Shown piece by piece: positions 10,079 through 19,878 of a stretch of 36,201 bases of DNA (positions are counted from its first letter, which is position 1; each line of letters begins with the position of its first letter). The notes beneath the pieces are model-generated. The model saw nothing but the letters and a program-made list of their open reading frames with translations, had not been told where the DNA came from and made no database searches. The DNA comes from Streptomyces sp. UW30 (GTDB taxonomy: Bacteria; Actinomycetota; Actinomycetes; Streptomycetales; Streptomycetaceae), in the NCBI RefSeq assembly GCF_008042075.1, contig NZ_RDBN01000037.1:609311-645511 (forward strand), read 5' to 3'. The position numbers and the translations under genes are program-made.

Positions 10079-11058
10079 CGGCAGCGGTGAAGGATGAGAT
10101 CTCCCGGCTCCCCGTCACCCGGACCTGCTGCAGGAAGGCGGAGGTCTCCGCCATTCTGCGGTTCGCCGGCGGCCTCCACCTGGTCAGCGGGCGCATCGTG
10201 ATCGAGGCGGAGTTGGACACCGCGATGGCGGCCCGCCGGCTCAAGCGGGACATCCTGGAGATCTTCGGCCACAGCTCCGAGCTGATCGTGATGGCGCCGG
10301 GCGGGCTGCGCCGCGGTTCGCGTTACGTCGTCCGGGTGGTCGCGGGCGGTGACCAGCTGGCCCGGCAGACCGGTCTGGTCGACGGGCGGGGCCGCCCGAT
10401 CCGTGGCCTGCCCCCGCAGGTCGTCTCCGGGGCCACCTGTGACGCCGAGGCCGCCTGGCGCGGCGCCTTCCTGGCACACGGCTCGCTCACCGAGCCCGGC
10501 CGCTCCTCATCCCTCGAGGTGACCTGCCCGGGCCCCGAGGCCGCGCTCGCCCTGGTGGGCGCCGCCCGCCGGCTGTCGATCGCCGCGAAGGCCCGCGAGG
10601 TGCGGGGGGTCGACCGCGTGGTCGTCCGTGACGGCGACGCCATCGGCGCCCTGCTCACCCGCCTCGGCGCGCACGAGTCCGTGCTCGCCTGGGAAGAGCG
10701 CCGGATGCGCCGCGAGGTCCGGGCCACGGCGAACCGTCTCGCCAACTTCGACGACGCCAACCTCCGCCGCTCGGCCCGCGCGGCCGTCGCCGCCGGTGCC
10801 CGCGTCCAGCGCGCCCTGGAGATTCTCGGCGAGGAGGTCCCCGAGCACCTCGCGGCCGCCGGGCGCCTGCGCATGGAGCACAAGCAGGCGTCCCTGGAGG
10901 AGCTGGGTGCGCTCGCCGACCCGCCGCTCACGAAGGACGCCGTGGCCGGCCGTATCCGCCGGCTGCTGGCCATGGCCGACAAGCGGGCGCAGGACCTCGG
11001 TATCCCGGGCACGGAGGCCAATCTCTCCGAGGAGCTGGCGGACAACCTCGTGGGATGA
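10069..11058 (+). CDS. whiA: Sporulation transcription factor WhiA
   Basis: WhiA (329 residues) acts with WhiB to activate genes for the switch from aerial growth to sporulation septation, including ftsZ, ftsK and ftsW, and represses others. The N-terminal part is a degenerate LAGLIDADG homing-endonuclease-like domain ([20 protein letters not shown], about 125-145); the C-terminal part is a helix-turn-helix region ([20 protein letters not shown], about 282-301). The ATG at 10069 is preferred because GGAAGG lies 8 bases upstream; a second ATG at 10075 would instead give an ATGA overlap like those of the genes before it. Last gene of the uvrC-rapZ-yvcK-whiA run, with its own promoter probably inside yvcK. 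Confidence 0.97.
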   Translation: MAMTAAVKDEISRLPVTRTCCRKAEVSAILRFAGGLHLVSGRIVIEAELDTAMAARRLKRDILEIFGHSSELIVMAPGGLRRGSRYVVRVVAGGDQLARQTGLVDGRGRPIRGLPPQVVSGATCDAEAAWRGAFLAHGSLTEPGRSSSLEVTCPGPEAALALVGAARRLSIAAKAREVRGVDRVVVRDGDAIGALLTRLGAHESVLAWEERRMRREVRATANRLANFDDANLRRSARAAVAAGARVQRALEILGEEVPEHLAAAGRLRMEHKQASLEELGALADPPLTKDAVAGRIRRLLAMADKRAQDLGIPGTEANLSEELADNLVG

Positions 11059-11080
11059 CGTAGGAGATCGTCAACAGCTG

Positions 11081-11111
11081 GGTGCCGACGTCCACTTGGG
11101 ACGTCGGCACC
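11081..11111 (+). terminator. Terminator of the uvrC-whiA run
   Basis: A perfect 13-bp stem (GGTGCCGACGTCC with GGACGTCGGCACC) with a 5-base loop ACTTG, 22 bases after the whiA stop, followed by a T-rich stretch (GGTATTTGTCGGTTTTT). Confidence 0.85.
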
Positions 11112-11209
11112 GGTATTTGTCGGTTTTTGCGGCACTCTTGACGCAAGCGTGAAGTGGCATGAGCCTGGCAGTCATTCGCCGCCGTGGCGAAACACTGCTA
11201 GGGGGGTTC

Positions 11210-14164
11210 ATGAGACCCAGAGCGAGATCGATCCTCGCTGCCGGTGCGCTCCTGATAGGCGGAGCGAGCATTGCACCGATCGCCCAGGCACAACCGGGAA
11301 GTTCACAAGATACCGACCCGAGTGAAGTGAAGGTCTTCCGGGCCGAGGTCACCAACAAGCAGATACCCCTGCTGCTGGCGGCCGGCCAGGACGGCCATGA
11401 ACTCAGTGAGCAGGCGCCCGCGAAGGGCACGGCCACCGTCGAGGTCTACCTCACCGACAAACAGGCCGAGAAGCTGGAGAAACAGGGCGTCGAGCTCACC
11501 GAGCACGACCTCTCCGCCAAGGCGGAGGCCCGTACGGACAAGGCTGCCGAGGGCGTGTACCGCCCGTACAGCGGCAGTGGGGGGCTCAAGGAGGAGATCG
11601 TCCGGACCGGGCAGGAGAACCCCGGCCTCACCAAGGTCGTCTCCATCGGCAAGACGATCAACGGCCAGGACATCCTGGCCCTCAAGCTCACCAAGAACGC
11701 CAAGAAGAACAAGGACGGCGCCAAGCCCTCCGTCCTGTACGCCTCCAACCAGCACGCGCGTGAGTGGATCACGCCGGAGATGACCCGGCGCCTGATGCAC
11801 TACTACCTGGACAACTACAAGACGGACAAGCGCGTCAAGAAGATCGTCGACTCGACGGAGCTGTGGTTCGTCCTCTCGGCCAACCCCGACGGCTACGACT
11901 ACACCTTCAAGGACTCCACCACCCGTCTGTGGCGCAAGAACCTGCGGGACAACAACGCCGACGGCACCATCAGCACCGGTGACGGCGTCGACCTCAACCG
12001 CAACTTCACCTACAAGTGGGGCTACGACGACGAGGGTTCGTCCCCCAACCCCACCAGCGAGACCTACCGCGGCGCGGCCCCGGCCTCCGAGCCCGAGACC
12101 AAGGCGCTGGACTCCTTCGAGCGGCGCATCGGCTTCGCCTACGGCATCAACTACCACTCCGCTGCCGAACTCCTCCTCTACGGCGTCGGCTGGCAGGTGG
12201 CCACCGACACGCCCGACGACGTGCTGTACAAGGCCCTCGCCGGCACCCCGGACAACTCCGCGATCCCCGGCTACCACCCGCAGGTCTCCTCGGAGCTGTA
12301 CACCACCAACGGCGAGGCCGACGGCCACGCCTCGAACGTCAACGGCATCGCGATGTTCACGCCCGAGATGTCGACCTGCCAGACCGCGTCGAACATCGAC
12401 CCGAACGACCAGTGGAACGCGGCCGACTGCCAGTCCGTCTTCAACTTCCCGGACGACGAGAAGCTGATCCAGGACGAGTTCGCCAAGAACGTGCCGTTCG
12501 CGCTCTCCGTCGCCGAGAGCGCCGCGCGTCCGGACCAGCCCGCGTCCTCGATCGGCGCGCAGGCAGCCGACTTCACCCCGGCGCCGTTCACCACGTCGTA
12601 CTCCCGCGGCGCCGACCAGGAGGTCTCCGTCGTCGTACGCAAGTCCGTGCGCGACAAGGAGCTCAAGTACCGCGTCAACGGCGGCCGTACGCACGACATG
12701 GATCTCAGGTCCTGGAAGGGCGGCGAGACGTACGGCGGTGAGGACAACCTCTACTTCGACCGGTACCGCGCCAAGGTCCGCGACGGCGGCCGGGGCGACA
12801 AGGTCGAGGTGTGGTTCACCGGCGAGACCAGGAGCGGAAGGAAGGTCTCCAGCGAGCACTTCACGTACACCGTGGCCGAGCGGCCGCGCGCGGACGTGCT
12901 CGTGGTCGCCGAGGAAGGCGCCACCGCCACCCACGCACAGAAGTACGTCGACGCGCTCCAGGCCAACGGCCGCAGGGCGATCGTCTGGGACGTCGCCACG
13001 CAGGGCGCGCCCGACGCGCTCGGCGTGCTGAGCCACTTCGACACCGTCGTCCACTACACCGGCGCGAACGTCCCGGGCAACGCCACCCAGCTCCAGCTGC
13101 GCGCCTTCCTCAACGAGGGCGGCAAGCTGATGGAGACGGGCGAGCAGGCCGGTGGCAACGTCGACCTCGGCGGGGGCACCCTGTCGAACGACTTCAGCCA
13201 GTACTACCTGGGCGCCTACACCCGTACGTCGCTCCCCGGCGCCACCGGCTTCACCGGCTCCGGCAAGCTCGGCGGCTTCACCGGAGCGCTCGGCGACGCC
13301 ACCGGCAACCCGCTGGACAAGGCGGGGAGTTACAGCGTCACCTCGGACCAGCTGTCCGTCGGCACCTATCCGCAGTTCGCCAGCGCCGGCGCCGGCCAGT
13401 TCGCCGGGACGGTCAACCCGTTCGGTCCCTACGCGGGTTCATGGATGGCGGCCGCCGTGCACACCGACGACGCCTACAAGCGGCTCACCAGGACCGTCGA
13501 CCTGACGGGTGTGACCGCGGCGCAGCAGCCCACATTGCGCAGCCAGTTGCTGTGGGACGTCGAGCCCGGCTACGACAACGTCCTGATCGAGGCCCACACC
13601 ACCGGGGCCGAGGACTGGACGACACTCCCCGAGAAGGGCGGCGCCGGCAGCAACACCGTGCCGGCGGAGTGCGAGGCCGGCTTCTACATGGCCGAGCACC
13701 CCTGGCTCAAGCACTACCTGACCCAGTCGGCCGCCGGCTGCACCGCGTCCGGCACCAGCGGCCAGTGGAACGCCCTCACCGGCGCCTCCGCAGGCTGGAA
13801 GCAGGTCGAGTTCGACCTGAGCGCTTACGCCGGCAAGTCCGTCGAGGTCTCCATCAGCTATGTCTCCGACCCGGGCTTCGGCGGTCGCGGCGTCCTCGCC
13901 GACCAGGCCTCGCTCGTCGTCGGCGGCACGGCCACCGAGACCGAGGGCTTCGAGTCGTCGCTCGGCGCCTGGAGCGTGACCGGACCGCCCGCGGGCAGCC
14001 CGGCCGTGCTCAAGGACTGGGCGCGCACCGGAGCGCTGTTCCAGACGTACGGCGGGATCACCACGGACGACACGGTGTTGTTGGGCTTCGGCCTGGAACA
14101 CGTCACCGCGGCGGGCGACCGTACGGCGCTCATCGGAAAGGCCCTCGACTCACTTGACGAGTGA
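11210..14164 (+). CDS. Secreted M14-family zinc carboxypeptidase
   Basis: A 984-residue exported metallocarboxypeptidase that should remove C-terminal residues from extracellular peptides. The ATG at 11210 is chosen over the upstream frame-open ATG at 11159 because GGGGGG precedes it and the protein then begins with a signal peptide (Arg-rich start, hydrophobic 8-26, cleavage near AQA-QPG). Zinc ligands H182 and E185 (NQHAREW), H316 (NYHSAAE) and catalytic E386 (FTPEMS), with substrate-binding DLNRNF (261-266), are all present. After the catalytic domain (ending about 440) come a beta-rich linker, a segment like a glutamine-amidotransferase/ThuA-type fold (VLVVAEEGATATHAQKYVDA), and a C-terminal region like that of immune-inhibitor-A peptidases (QLLWDVEPGYDNVLIEAHT). 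It is monocistronic, between two terminators. TTGACG at 11138 may be its -35 box but no clear -10 follows. Confidence 0.9.
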   Translation: MRPRARSILAAGALLIGGASIAPIAQAQPGSSQDTDPSEVKVFRAEVTNKQIPLLLAAGQDGHELSEQAPAKGTATVEVYLTDKQAEKLEKQGVELTEHDLSAKAEARTDKAAEGVYRPYSGSGGLKEEIVRTGQENPGLTKVVSIGKTINGQDILALKLTKNAKKNKDGAKPSVLYASNQHAREWITPEMTRRLMHYYLDNYKTDKRVKKIVDSTELWFVLSANPDGYDYTFKDSTTRLWRKNLRDNNADGTISTGDGVDLNRNFTYKWGYDDEGSSPNPTSETYRGAAPASEPETKALDSFERRIGFAYGINYHSAAELLLYGVGWQVATDTPDDVLYKALAGTPDNSAIPGYHPQVSSELYTTNGEADGHASNVNGIAMFTPEMSTCQTASNIDPNDQWNAADCQSVFNFPDDEKLIQDEFAKNVPFALSVAESAARPDQPASSIGAQAADFTPAPFTTSYSRGADQEVSVVVRKSVRDKELKYRVNGGRTHDMDLRSWKGGETYGGEDNLYFDRYRAKVRDGGRGDKVEVWFTGETRSGRKVSSEHFTYTVAERPRADVLVVAEEGATATHAQKYVDALQANGRRAIVWDVATQGAPDALGVLSHFDTVVHYTGANVPGNATQLQLRAFLNEGGKLMETGEQAGGNVDLGGGTLSNDFSQYYLGAYTRTSLPGATGFTGSGKLGGFTGALGDATGNPLDKAGSYSVTSDQLSVGTYPQFASAGAGQFAGTVNPFGPYAGSWMAAAVHTDDAYKRLTRTVDLTGVTAAQQPTLRSQLLWDVEPGYDNVLIEAHTTGAEDWTTLPEKGGAGSNTVPAECEAGFYMAEHPWLKHYLTQSAAGCTASGTSGQWNALTGASAGWKQVEFDLSAYAGKSVEVSISYVSDPGFGGRGVLADQASLVVGGTATETEGFESSLGAWSVTGPPAGSPAVLKDWARTGALFQTYGGITTDDTVLLGFGLEHVTAAGDRTALIGKALDSLDE

Positions 14165-14228
14165 CACGCCGAGGTCAACTCCGCACGACGCACAGTGACC
14201 GAATCGAGTGATCCGGGCTTGCGGGCGG

Positions 14229-14264
14229 GGCGGTCCGTACCCCTACTGGCGGGTACGGACCGCC
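14229..14264 (+). terminator. Terminator after the carboxypeptidase gene
   Basis: A 14-bp perfect stem (14229-14242 with 14251-14264, GCGGTCCGTACCC/GGGTACGGACCGC core) and an 8-base loop, about 65 bases after the stop codon. Confidence 0.8.
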
Positions 14265-14287
14265 TCGCCGTGTATGAGGCATCTGGA

Positions 14288-15404
<1,117 letters not shown>

Positions 15405-15432
15405 TCGGCAGAGCAGCACCTTGATGTGAGGG

Positions 15433-15472
15433 CAGGGCTCGGGCGGCGCAGGGACGCGCCGCCCGGGCCCTG
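15433..15472 (+). terminator. Large hairpin between gap and pgk
   Basis: A 17-bp stem with one G-T pair (15433-15449 with 15456-15472) and a 6-base loop, 28 bases after the gap stop. It could end or attenuate gap transcripts, leaving pgk less expressed or driven from its own promoter. Confidence 0.7.
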
Positions 15473-15495
15473 ACTCACGTGCAGACCAGCCCTCT

Positions 15496-15501
15496 TAGGA
15501 T
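15496..15501 (+). promoter_or_regulatory. Candidate -10 box for pgk
   Basis: TAGGAT lies about 47 bases before the pgk ATG and 24 bases after the gap hairpin; a TGACTC (15471-15476) may act as a poor -35 with a wide spacer. Weak on its own; supported mainly by the hairpin that precedes it. Confidence 0.35.
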
Positions 15502-15547
15502 CACTGGCGATCCGAGCATCACGAACCCTCCTCGGGAGTCCCCTTCC

Positions 15548-16759
15548 ATGAAGACGATCGACGAACTCCTCGCCGAAGGAGTCGCGGGCCGGCGGGTCTT
15601 CGTCCGCGCCGACCTGAACGTGCCGCTGGACGGCACCACCATCACCGACGACGGCCGCATCCGCGCCGTGCTGCCCACCGTCAAGGCCCTGGCCGAGGCG
15701 GGCGCACGCGTGGTCGTCGCCTCGCACCTGGGCCGCCCCAAGGGCGCCCCGGACCCCGCCTTCTCCCTGGCCTCTGCCGCCGCGCGCCTCGGTGAACTCC
15801 TCGGCGCCGACGTGGCGTTCGCGACCGACACGGTCGGCGAGTCCGCCCAGGCCGTCGTCGCCGGCCTCGCCGACGGCCAGGTCGCGGTCATCGAGAACCT
15901 CCGCTTCAACGCCGGCGAGACGAGCAAGGACGACGCCGAGCGCGCCGCCTTCGCCGACCAGCTGGCCGCCCTCGCCGACGTCTACGTCGGTGACGGCTTC
16001 GGCGCGGTGCACCGGGGGCACGCGTCGGTGTACGACCTCCCGGCGCGCCTGCCGCACTACGCCGGCTACCTCATCGCGAACGAGGTCGCTGTCCTGAAGA
16101 AGCTCACCGAGGACGTCAAGCGGCCGTACGTCGTCGCGCTCGGCGGCGCCAAGGTCTCCGACAAGCTCGCCGTCATCGACCAGCTGCTCGCCAAGGCCGA
16201 CCGGCTGCTCATCGGCGGCGGCATGGCGTACACCTTCCTCAAGGCCAAGGGCTACGAGGTCGGCATCTCCCTCCTCCAGGCGGACCAGATCCCGGCCGTC
16301 ACCGAGTACATGGAGCGCGCCGAGAAGAGCGGCGTCGAAATCGTCCTGCCGGTCGACGTCCTGGTCGCCGGCGAGTTCCCGGACCTGAAGACCAAGGCCC
16401 CGGCCAACCCCACGACCGTCGCCGCGGACGCCATCCCCGCCGACCAGGAGGGCCTGGACATCGGTCCGGAGACCCGCACGCTGTACGCCTCGAAGCTCGC
16501 CGACGCCGGCACCGTCTTCTGGAACGGCCCCATGGGCGTCTTCGAGCACCCCGACTACGCCGAGGGCACCAAGGCGGTCGCCCAGGCCCTCGTCGAGTCC
16601 AAGGGCTTCACCGTGGTCGGCGGTGGCGACTCCGCCGCGGCCGTCCGCACCCTGGGCTTCGACGAGACGGCATTCGGCCACATCTCGACCGGTGGCGGCG
16701 CCTCCCTCGAATACCTCGAGGGCAAGACGCTCCCCGGCCTCGCCGCACTGGAGGACTGA
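15548..16759 (+). CDS. pgk: Phosphoglycerate kinase
   Basis: Pgk (403 residues, normal length) transfers phosphate from 1,3-bisphosphoglycerate to ADP. Recognisable are [14 protein letters not shown] near the N-terminus, [30 protein letters not shown], the hinge and nucleotide-binding LGGAKVSDK, and the C-terminal GGGDSAAAV. The ATG at 15548 is chosen because a GGGAG lies about 10 bases upstream and the protein then begins at the normal MKTIDEL; the frame stays open upstream to a GTG at 15479, but that stretch would contain the promoter. tpiA follows after 6 bases. Confidence 0.97.
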   Translation: MKTIDELLAEGVAGRRVFVRADLNVPLDGTTITDDGRIRAVLPTVKALAEAGARVVVASHLGRPKGAPDPAFSLASAAARLGELLGADVAFATDTVGESAQAVVAGLADGQVAVIENLRFNAGETSKDDAERAAFADQLAALADVYVGDGFGAVHRGHASVYDLPARLPHYAGYLIANEVAVLKKLTEDVKRPYVVALGGAKVSDKLAVIDQLLAKADRLLIGGGMAYTFLKAKGYEVGISLLQADQIPAVTEYMERAEKSGVEIVLPVDVLVAGEFPDLKTKAPANPTTVAADAIPADQEGLDIGPETRTLYASKLADAGTVFWNGPMGVFEHPDYAEGTKAVAQALVESKGFTVVGGGDSAAAVRTLGFDETAFGHISTGGGASLEYLEGKTLPGLAALED

Positions 16760-16765
16760 CCCTTT

Positions 16766-17542
16766 ATGAGCACGCGCACGCCGCTGATGGCGGGCAACTG
16801 GAAGATGAACCTCAACCACCTCGAGGCCATCGCGCACGTCCAGAAGCTCGCCTTCGCCCTGGCCGACAAGGACTACGACGCCGTCGAGGTCGCCGTCCTG
16901 CCGCCCTTCACCGACCTGCGCTCCGTGCAGACCCTGGTCGACGGCGACAAGCTGAAGATCAAGTACGGCGCCCAGGACATCTCGGCGCACGACTCCGGTG
17001 CCTACACCGGCGAGATCTCCGGCCCGATGCTGGCCAAGCTGAAGTGCACGTACGTGGCGATCGGCCACTCCGAGCGCCGCCAGTACCACGCCGAGACGGA
17101 CGAGGTCGTCAACGCCAAGGTCAAGGCCGCGTACAAGCACGGCCTCACCCCGATCATGTGCGTCGGCGAGGAGCTGGAGGTCCGCGAGGCGGGCAACCAC
17201 GTCTCCCACACCCTCGCCCAGGTCGAGGGCGGTCTGAAGGACCTCCCGGCCGAGCAGGCCGAGACGATCGTGATCGCCTACGAGCCCGTGTGGGCCATCG
17301 GCACCGGCAAGGTCTGCGGCGCCGAGGACGCCCAGGAGGTCTGCGCCGCGATCCGCGGCAAGGTCGCCGAGCTGTACACGCAGGACCTCGCCGACAAGGT
17401 CCGCATCCAGTACGGCGGCTCCGTGAAGTCGGGCAACGTCGCCGAGATCATGTCCCAGGCCGACATCGACGGCGCCTTGGTCGGCGGTGCCTCGCTGGAC
17501 GCCGACGAGTTCGTCAAGATCGTACGGTTCCGCGACCAGTGA
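16766..17542 (+). CDS. tpiA: Triosephosphate isomerase
   Basis: TpiA (258 residues) interconverts dihydroxyacetone phosphate and glyceraldehyde-3-phosphate. The active-site residues are all visible: N11 and K13 (AGNWKMN), H101 (IGHSERR) and the catalytic E173 in [11 protein letters not shown] with the flexible loop following; the phosphate-binding YGGSVKSGN and VGGASL are near the end. It starts 6 bases after the pgk stop with its ribosome site (GGAGGA) inside the end of pgk, so the two are cotranscribed and probably coupled. Confidence 0.98.
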   Translation: MSTRTPLMAGNWKMNLNHLEAIAHVQKLAFALADKDYDAVEVAVLPPFTDLRSVQTLVDGDKLKIKYGAQDISAHDSGAYTGEISGPMLAKLKCTYVAIGHSERRQYHAETDEVVNAKVKAAYKHGLTPIMCVGEELEVREAGNHVSHTLAQVEGGLKDLPAEQAETIVIAYEPVWAIGTGKVCGAEDAQEVCAAIRGKVAELYTQDLADKVRIQYGGSVKSGNVAEIMSQADIDGALVGGASLDADEFVKIVRFRDQ

Positions 17543-17576
17543 GTATGCGCTAAGCGCGGAACGTCGTACCCTTGCG

Positions 17577-17602
17577 GGGGCATAGCCCTGTGGCTGTGCC
17601 CC
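17577..17602 (+). terminator. Hairpin between tpiA and secG
   Basis: An 11-bp stem with one G-T pair (GGGGCATAGCC with GGCTGTGCCCC) and a 4-base loop. It may reduce read-through from the glycolytic genes into secG; no T-run follows, so it may be leaky. Confidence 0.55.
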
Positions 17603-17638
17603 TGTCGTCCATCCAGATCCGAGGAAGTTGGTCCAGCC

Positions 17639-17875
17639 GTGGTTATGGGGTTCTCGATCGCCCTGCTCGTCTTCAGCGGGCTGATGATGCTGCTGGTGCT
17701 GATGCACAAGGGCAAGGGCGGCGGTCTCTCCGACATGTTCGGTGGCGGCATGCAGTCGTCCGTCGGCGGCTCCTCGGTCGCCGAGCGCAACCTCGACCGG
17801 ATCACCATCGTGGTCGGTCTGCTGTGGTTCGCGTGCATTGTCGTGCTCGGCATCATGATGAAGGTCAACAACTGA
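17639..17875 (+). CDS. secG: Preprotein translocase subunit SecG
   Basis: A 78-residue inner-membrane protein of the SecYEG channel, which assists SecA-driven protein export. It has two transmembrane segments (about 3-22 and 55-74) separated by a Gly/Ser-rich loop with the family's GGGLSDMFGG motif. The GTG at 17639 is taken as the start with GAGGAAG upstream; the ATG at 17645 is a possible alternative. The gene commonly follows tpiA in actinobacteria. Confidence 0.95.
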   Translation: MVMGFSIALLVFSGLMMLLVLMHKGKGGGLSDMFGGGMQSSVGGSSVAERNLDRITIVVGLLWFACIVVLGIMMKVNN

Positions 17876-17897
17876 CCGGCACGCACAATCCACACGT

Positions 17898-17947
17898 AAG
17901 GCCCCATGTTCGGTACGCGCAGCTGAGCGCGGCCTATCATGGGGCTT
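17898..17947 (+). terminator. Terminator after secG
   Basis: Outer arms AGGCCCCATG (17899-17908) and CATGGGGCTT (17938-17947) pair over 10 bases with one G-T pair; inside is a second hairpin CGCGC/GCGCG (17916-17920 with 17927-17931). It begins 23 bases after the secG stop and probably ends the glycolytic transcript. Confidence 0.65.
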
Positions 17948-17981
17948 GCGTCTTGGTGTGGGGCTATGTAACTCCAATCAC

Positions 17982-18009
17982 TGGACGCGCGTTGGGCCTT
18001 ACGTAGACT
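17982..18009 (+). promoter_or_regulatory. Candidate promoter of the RbpA-like gene
   Basis: TGGACG (17982-17987) and TAGACT (18004-18009) with a 16-base spacer resemble a vegetative promoter, about 66 bases before the GTG. Confidence 0.35.
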
Positions 18010-18075
18010 GAGGCGCTCGCAGCGAAGCGAAACGCCGACTCGCTTTGCGGCACCATCACGCAGGGAGTTACGACC

Positions 18076-18411
18076 GTGGCAAGTGGCAACGCGATCCGAG
18101 GAAGCCGGGTCGGGGCGGGGCCGATGGGCGAGGCCGAGCGGGGCGAGTCCGCGCCCCGGCTGCGCATCTCCTTCTGGTGCTCCAACGGGCACGAAACGCA
18201 GCCCAGCTTCGCCAGCGACGCGCAGGTTCCCGAAACCTGGGACTGCCCGCGCTGCGGCTTTCCCGCCGGACAGGACCGGGACAACCCGCCGGACCCGCCG
18301 CGCACCGAGCCCTACAAGACGCACCTCGCGTATGTACGGGAGCGGCGCAGTGACGCGGACGGCGAGGCGATCCTCGCCGAGGCGCTCGCCAAACTGCGGG
18401 GCGAGATCTAG
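18076..18411 (+). CDS. RbpA-family RNA polymerase-binding protein (second-copy type)
   Basis: A 111-residue protein resembling RbpA, the actinobacterial factor that binds the principal sigma factor and helps RNA polymerase open promoters. The zinc-ribbon pattern CSNGH ... WDCPRCG (Cys/His and Cys-X2-Cys) and the C-terminal helical RTEPYKTHLAYVRERRS ... AEALAKLR region, where sigma is bound in RbpA, are visible. It lacks the typical MSERALRGTRL start of the main RbpA (it has RGSRVG instead), so it is probably the divergent paralogue known in Streptomyces rather than RbpA itself. The GTG start has AGGGAG 8 bases upstream. A hairpin follows, so it appears monocistronic. Confidence 0.75.
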   Translation: MASGNAIRGSRVGAGPMGEAERGESAPRLRISFWCSNGHETQPSFASDAQVPETWDCPRCGFPAGQDRDNPPDPPRTEPYKTHLAYVRERRSDADGEAILAEALAKLRGEI

Positions 18412-18421
18412 GAGTTGAGGA

Positions 18422-18451
18422 CCGGCCGGGTACCCGTGGGTGCCTGGCCGG
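18422..18451 (+). terminator. Hairpin after the RbpA-like gene
   Basis: CCGGCCGGGTACCC (18422-18435) pairs with GGGTGCCTGGCCGG (18438-18451) apart from two G-T pairs and the tip. It begins 10 bases after the stop codon and separates this gene from the DNA-damage-type promoter downstream. Confidence 0.65.
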
Positions 18452-18491
18452 ACCCGTCCGACGCAGCGCCGGACTCCCGCTCCGGGGCCGA

Positions 18492-18514
18492 TTGTCAGTG
18501 GCGCCCTCTACGGT
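18492..18514 (+). promoter_or_regulatory. Perfect RecA-NDp (PafBC-type) DNA-damage promoter
   Basis: TTGTCAGTGGC (18492-18502), six bases, then TACGGT (18509-18514). The first block matches all 11 positions of the LexA-independent DNA-damage promoter consensus of Streptomyces and mycobacteria (TTGTCAGTGGC-N6-TAGGGT), with the exact spacing and a valid TANNNT -10 box. Transcription would start near 18521, about 37 bases before the MFS start codon. Confidence 0.85.
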
Positions 18515-18557
18515 TTGTGTATCGATCTTTCGTATCGACGGACCGGGAGGGGGAGCC

Positions 18558-19826
18558 TTGGCGACGGCTGAGACGGTGGGCGGGCGTGCCCCGGCATGGC
18601 GCGGTGGATTCGGACGGCTGTGGAGCGCCGCCGTGCTCTCCAGCTTCGGTGACTCCCTGCGTACGGCTGCCCTGCCGCTCCTCGCCGTGACGGTGACGGA
18701 CCGGCCGCTGCTGATCGCCACGGTCACCGCCTGCGGCTATCTGCCGTGGATCGTCTTCGGGCTGCTCGGCGGCGCCGTCGCCGACCGGGTGGACCAGCGG
18801 CGCGCCATGTGGACGGTGGACGCGTTACGGGCACTGCTGGTCGGCGCGTTCGCCGTGGTCGTGGCGCTGGGGCACGCCTCGATCGGCCTGCTCATCGCGC
18901 TCGCCTTCACCCTGACCGCGCTCCAGACCCTGTTCGACAACGCCTCCACGGCCCTGCTTCCCGCCCTGGTGGACCGTGCCGCGCTCGGCAGCGCGAACGC
19001 CCGGCTGATGACCGGGCAGCGCATCGCGGGCGGACTGGTGGGCGGCCCGATCGTGCCGGTGCTGCTGGCCGCGGGGGCCGCCGCCCCCTTCGCCGCCGAC
19101 GCCGCGACCTTCCTGGTCGCCGCCGCGCTGGTCGCCTCGCTGCGGACCGGGGCGCCCGAGCGGGGGCCGGCCGCGGCGGGCAGCACCCTGCGCCGGGAGA
19201 TCGCGCAAGGACTGCGCACCCTGTGGCACGACCGGGCCCTGAGAGGCCTGTGCGCCGCCACCGCCCTGTGCAACATCGGCATGGGCGCCCAGCTCGCCAC
19301 CCTGGTCGTCCTGGTGACCGGTTGGCTGGGCGCCGGCGCCGCGGGGTACGCGGCGGCGGGTGCCGCGTTCACCGTCGGCGGGCTGGCCGGGGGAGTGGCG
19401 AACGACCGGATCGTGCGGCGGCTGGGCCGGGTGCGGGCCGTGCTGATCGCGGGCGCCGTGCAGACCGGGGCGCTGATCGTCATGGGCACCGTGCGCAGCC
19501 TGGCCGTGCTGCTGGCGGCGCTGGTCGTCTTCGGCTTCATGGGCATGGTGTGGAACGTCAACACGACGACGCTCATGCAGCAGCGCACTCCCGTCGAGCT
19601 GCTGGGCCGGGTGGCCTCGGCCTTCCGGACCCTGGCCTTCGCCGGGGTGCCGCTCGGCGCCCTGCTGGGCGGCGGTGCCGCCACCGCCTGGGGCCTGAAC
19701 ACCCCGCCCCTGCTCACAGCGGCCTTTTTCGTGCTGGCCCTCGCCGCGCTGATACCCGCGGGCAAGACGGACGTACCTGTTGTTGCGCCGGACGACGACG
19801 ACATGACAGCTCGCGTCCCGCGTTGA
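18558..19826 (+). CDS. MFS transporter, probable drug or metabolite exporter, with TTA codon
   Basis: A 422-residue major facilitator with about 12 hydrophobic segments, of the exporter type related to EntS/MFS_3. The cytoplasmic loop after the second segment has the usual [12 protein letters not shown] motif, and a second-half counterpart [12 protein letters not shown] is present. The TTG at 18558 is taken as the start because GGGAGGGGGAG lies directly upstream; the only earlier in-frame start (18492) would fall inside the promoter. The Leu at residue 90 is encoded by TTA (18825-18827), which in Streptomyces needs the late bldA tRNA. The DNA-damage promoter upstream suggests induction by DNA-damaging compounds, so export of such a compound is a plausible role; substrate unknown. 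Confidence 0.88.
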   Translation: MATAETVGGRAPAWRGGFGRLWSAAVLSSFGDSLRTAALPLLAVTVTDRPLLIATVTACGYLPWIVFGLLGGAVADRVDQRRAMWTVDALRALLVGAFAVVVALGHASIGLLIALAFTLTALQTLFDNASTALLPALVDRAALGSANARLMTGQRIAGGLVGGPIVPVLLAAGAAAPFAADAATFLVAAALVASLRTGAPERGPAAAGSTLRREIAQGLRTLWHDRALRGLCAATALCNIGMGAQLATLVVLVTGWLGAGAAGYAAAGAAFTVGGLAGGVANDRIVRRLGRVRAVLIAGAVQTGALIVMGTVRSLAVLLAALVVFGFMGMVWNVNTTTLMQQRTPVELLGRVASAFRTLAFAGVPLGALLGGGAATAWGLNTPPLLTAAFFVLALAALIPAGKTDVPVVAPDDDDMTARVPR

Positions 19827-19878
19827 TCAATTAGGTTGGAACAGCTGGGACAGGCACGAAAGAAGGCTGAAGTCGGAC

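Noticed and set aside
11121..11160. TTGTCGGTTTTTGCG and GGCACTC ... before the carboxypeptidase as RecA-NDp or CIRCE sites
   Set aside because: The block after TTGTCGGT does not match, no TANNNT follows at 6 bases, and the second CIRCE arm is missing.
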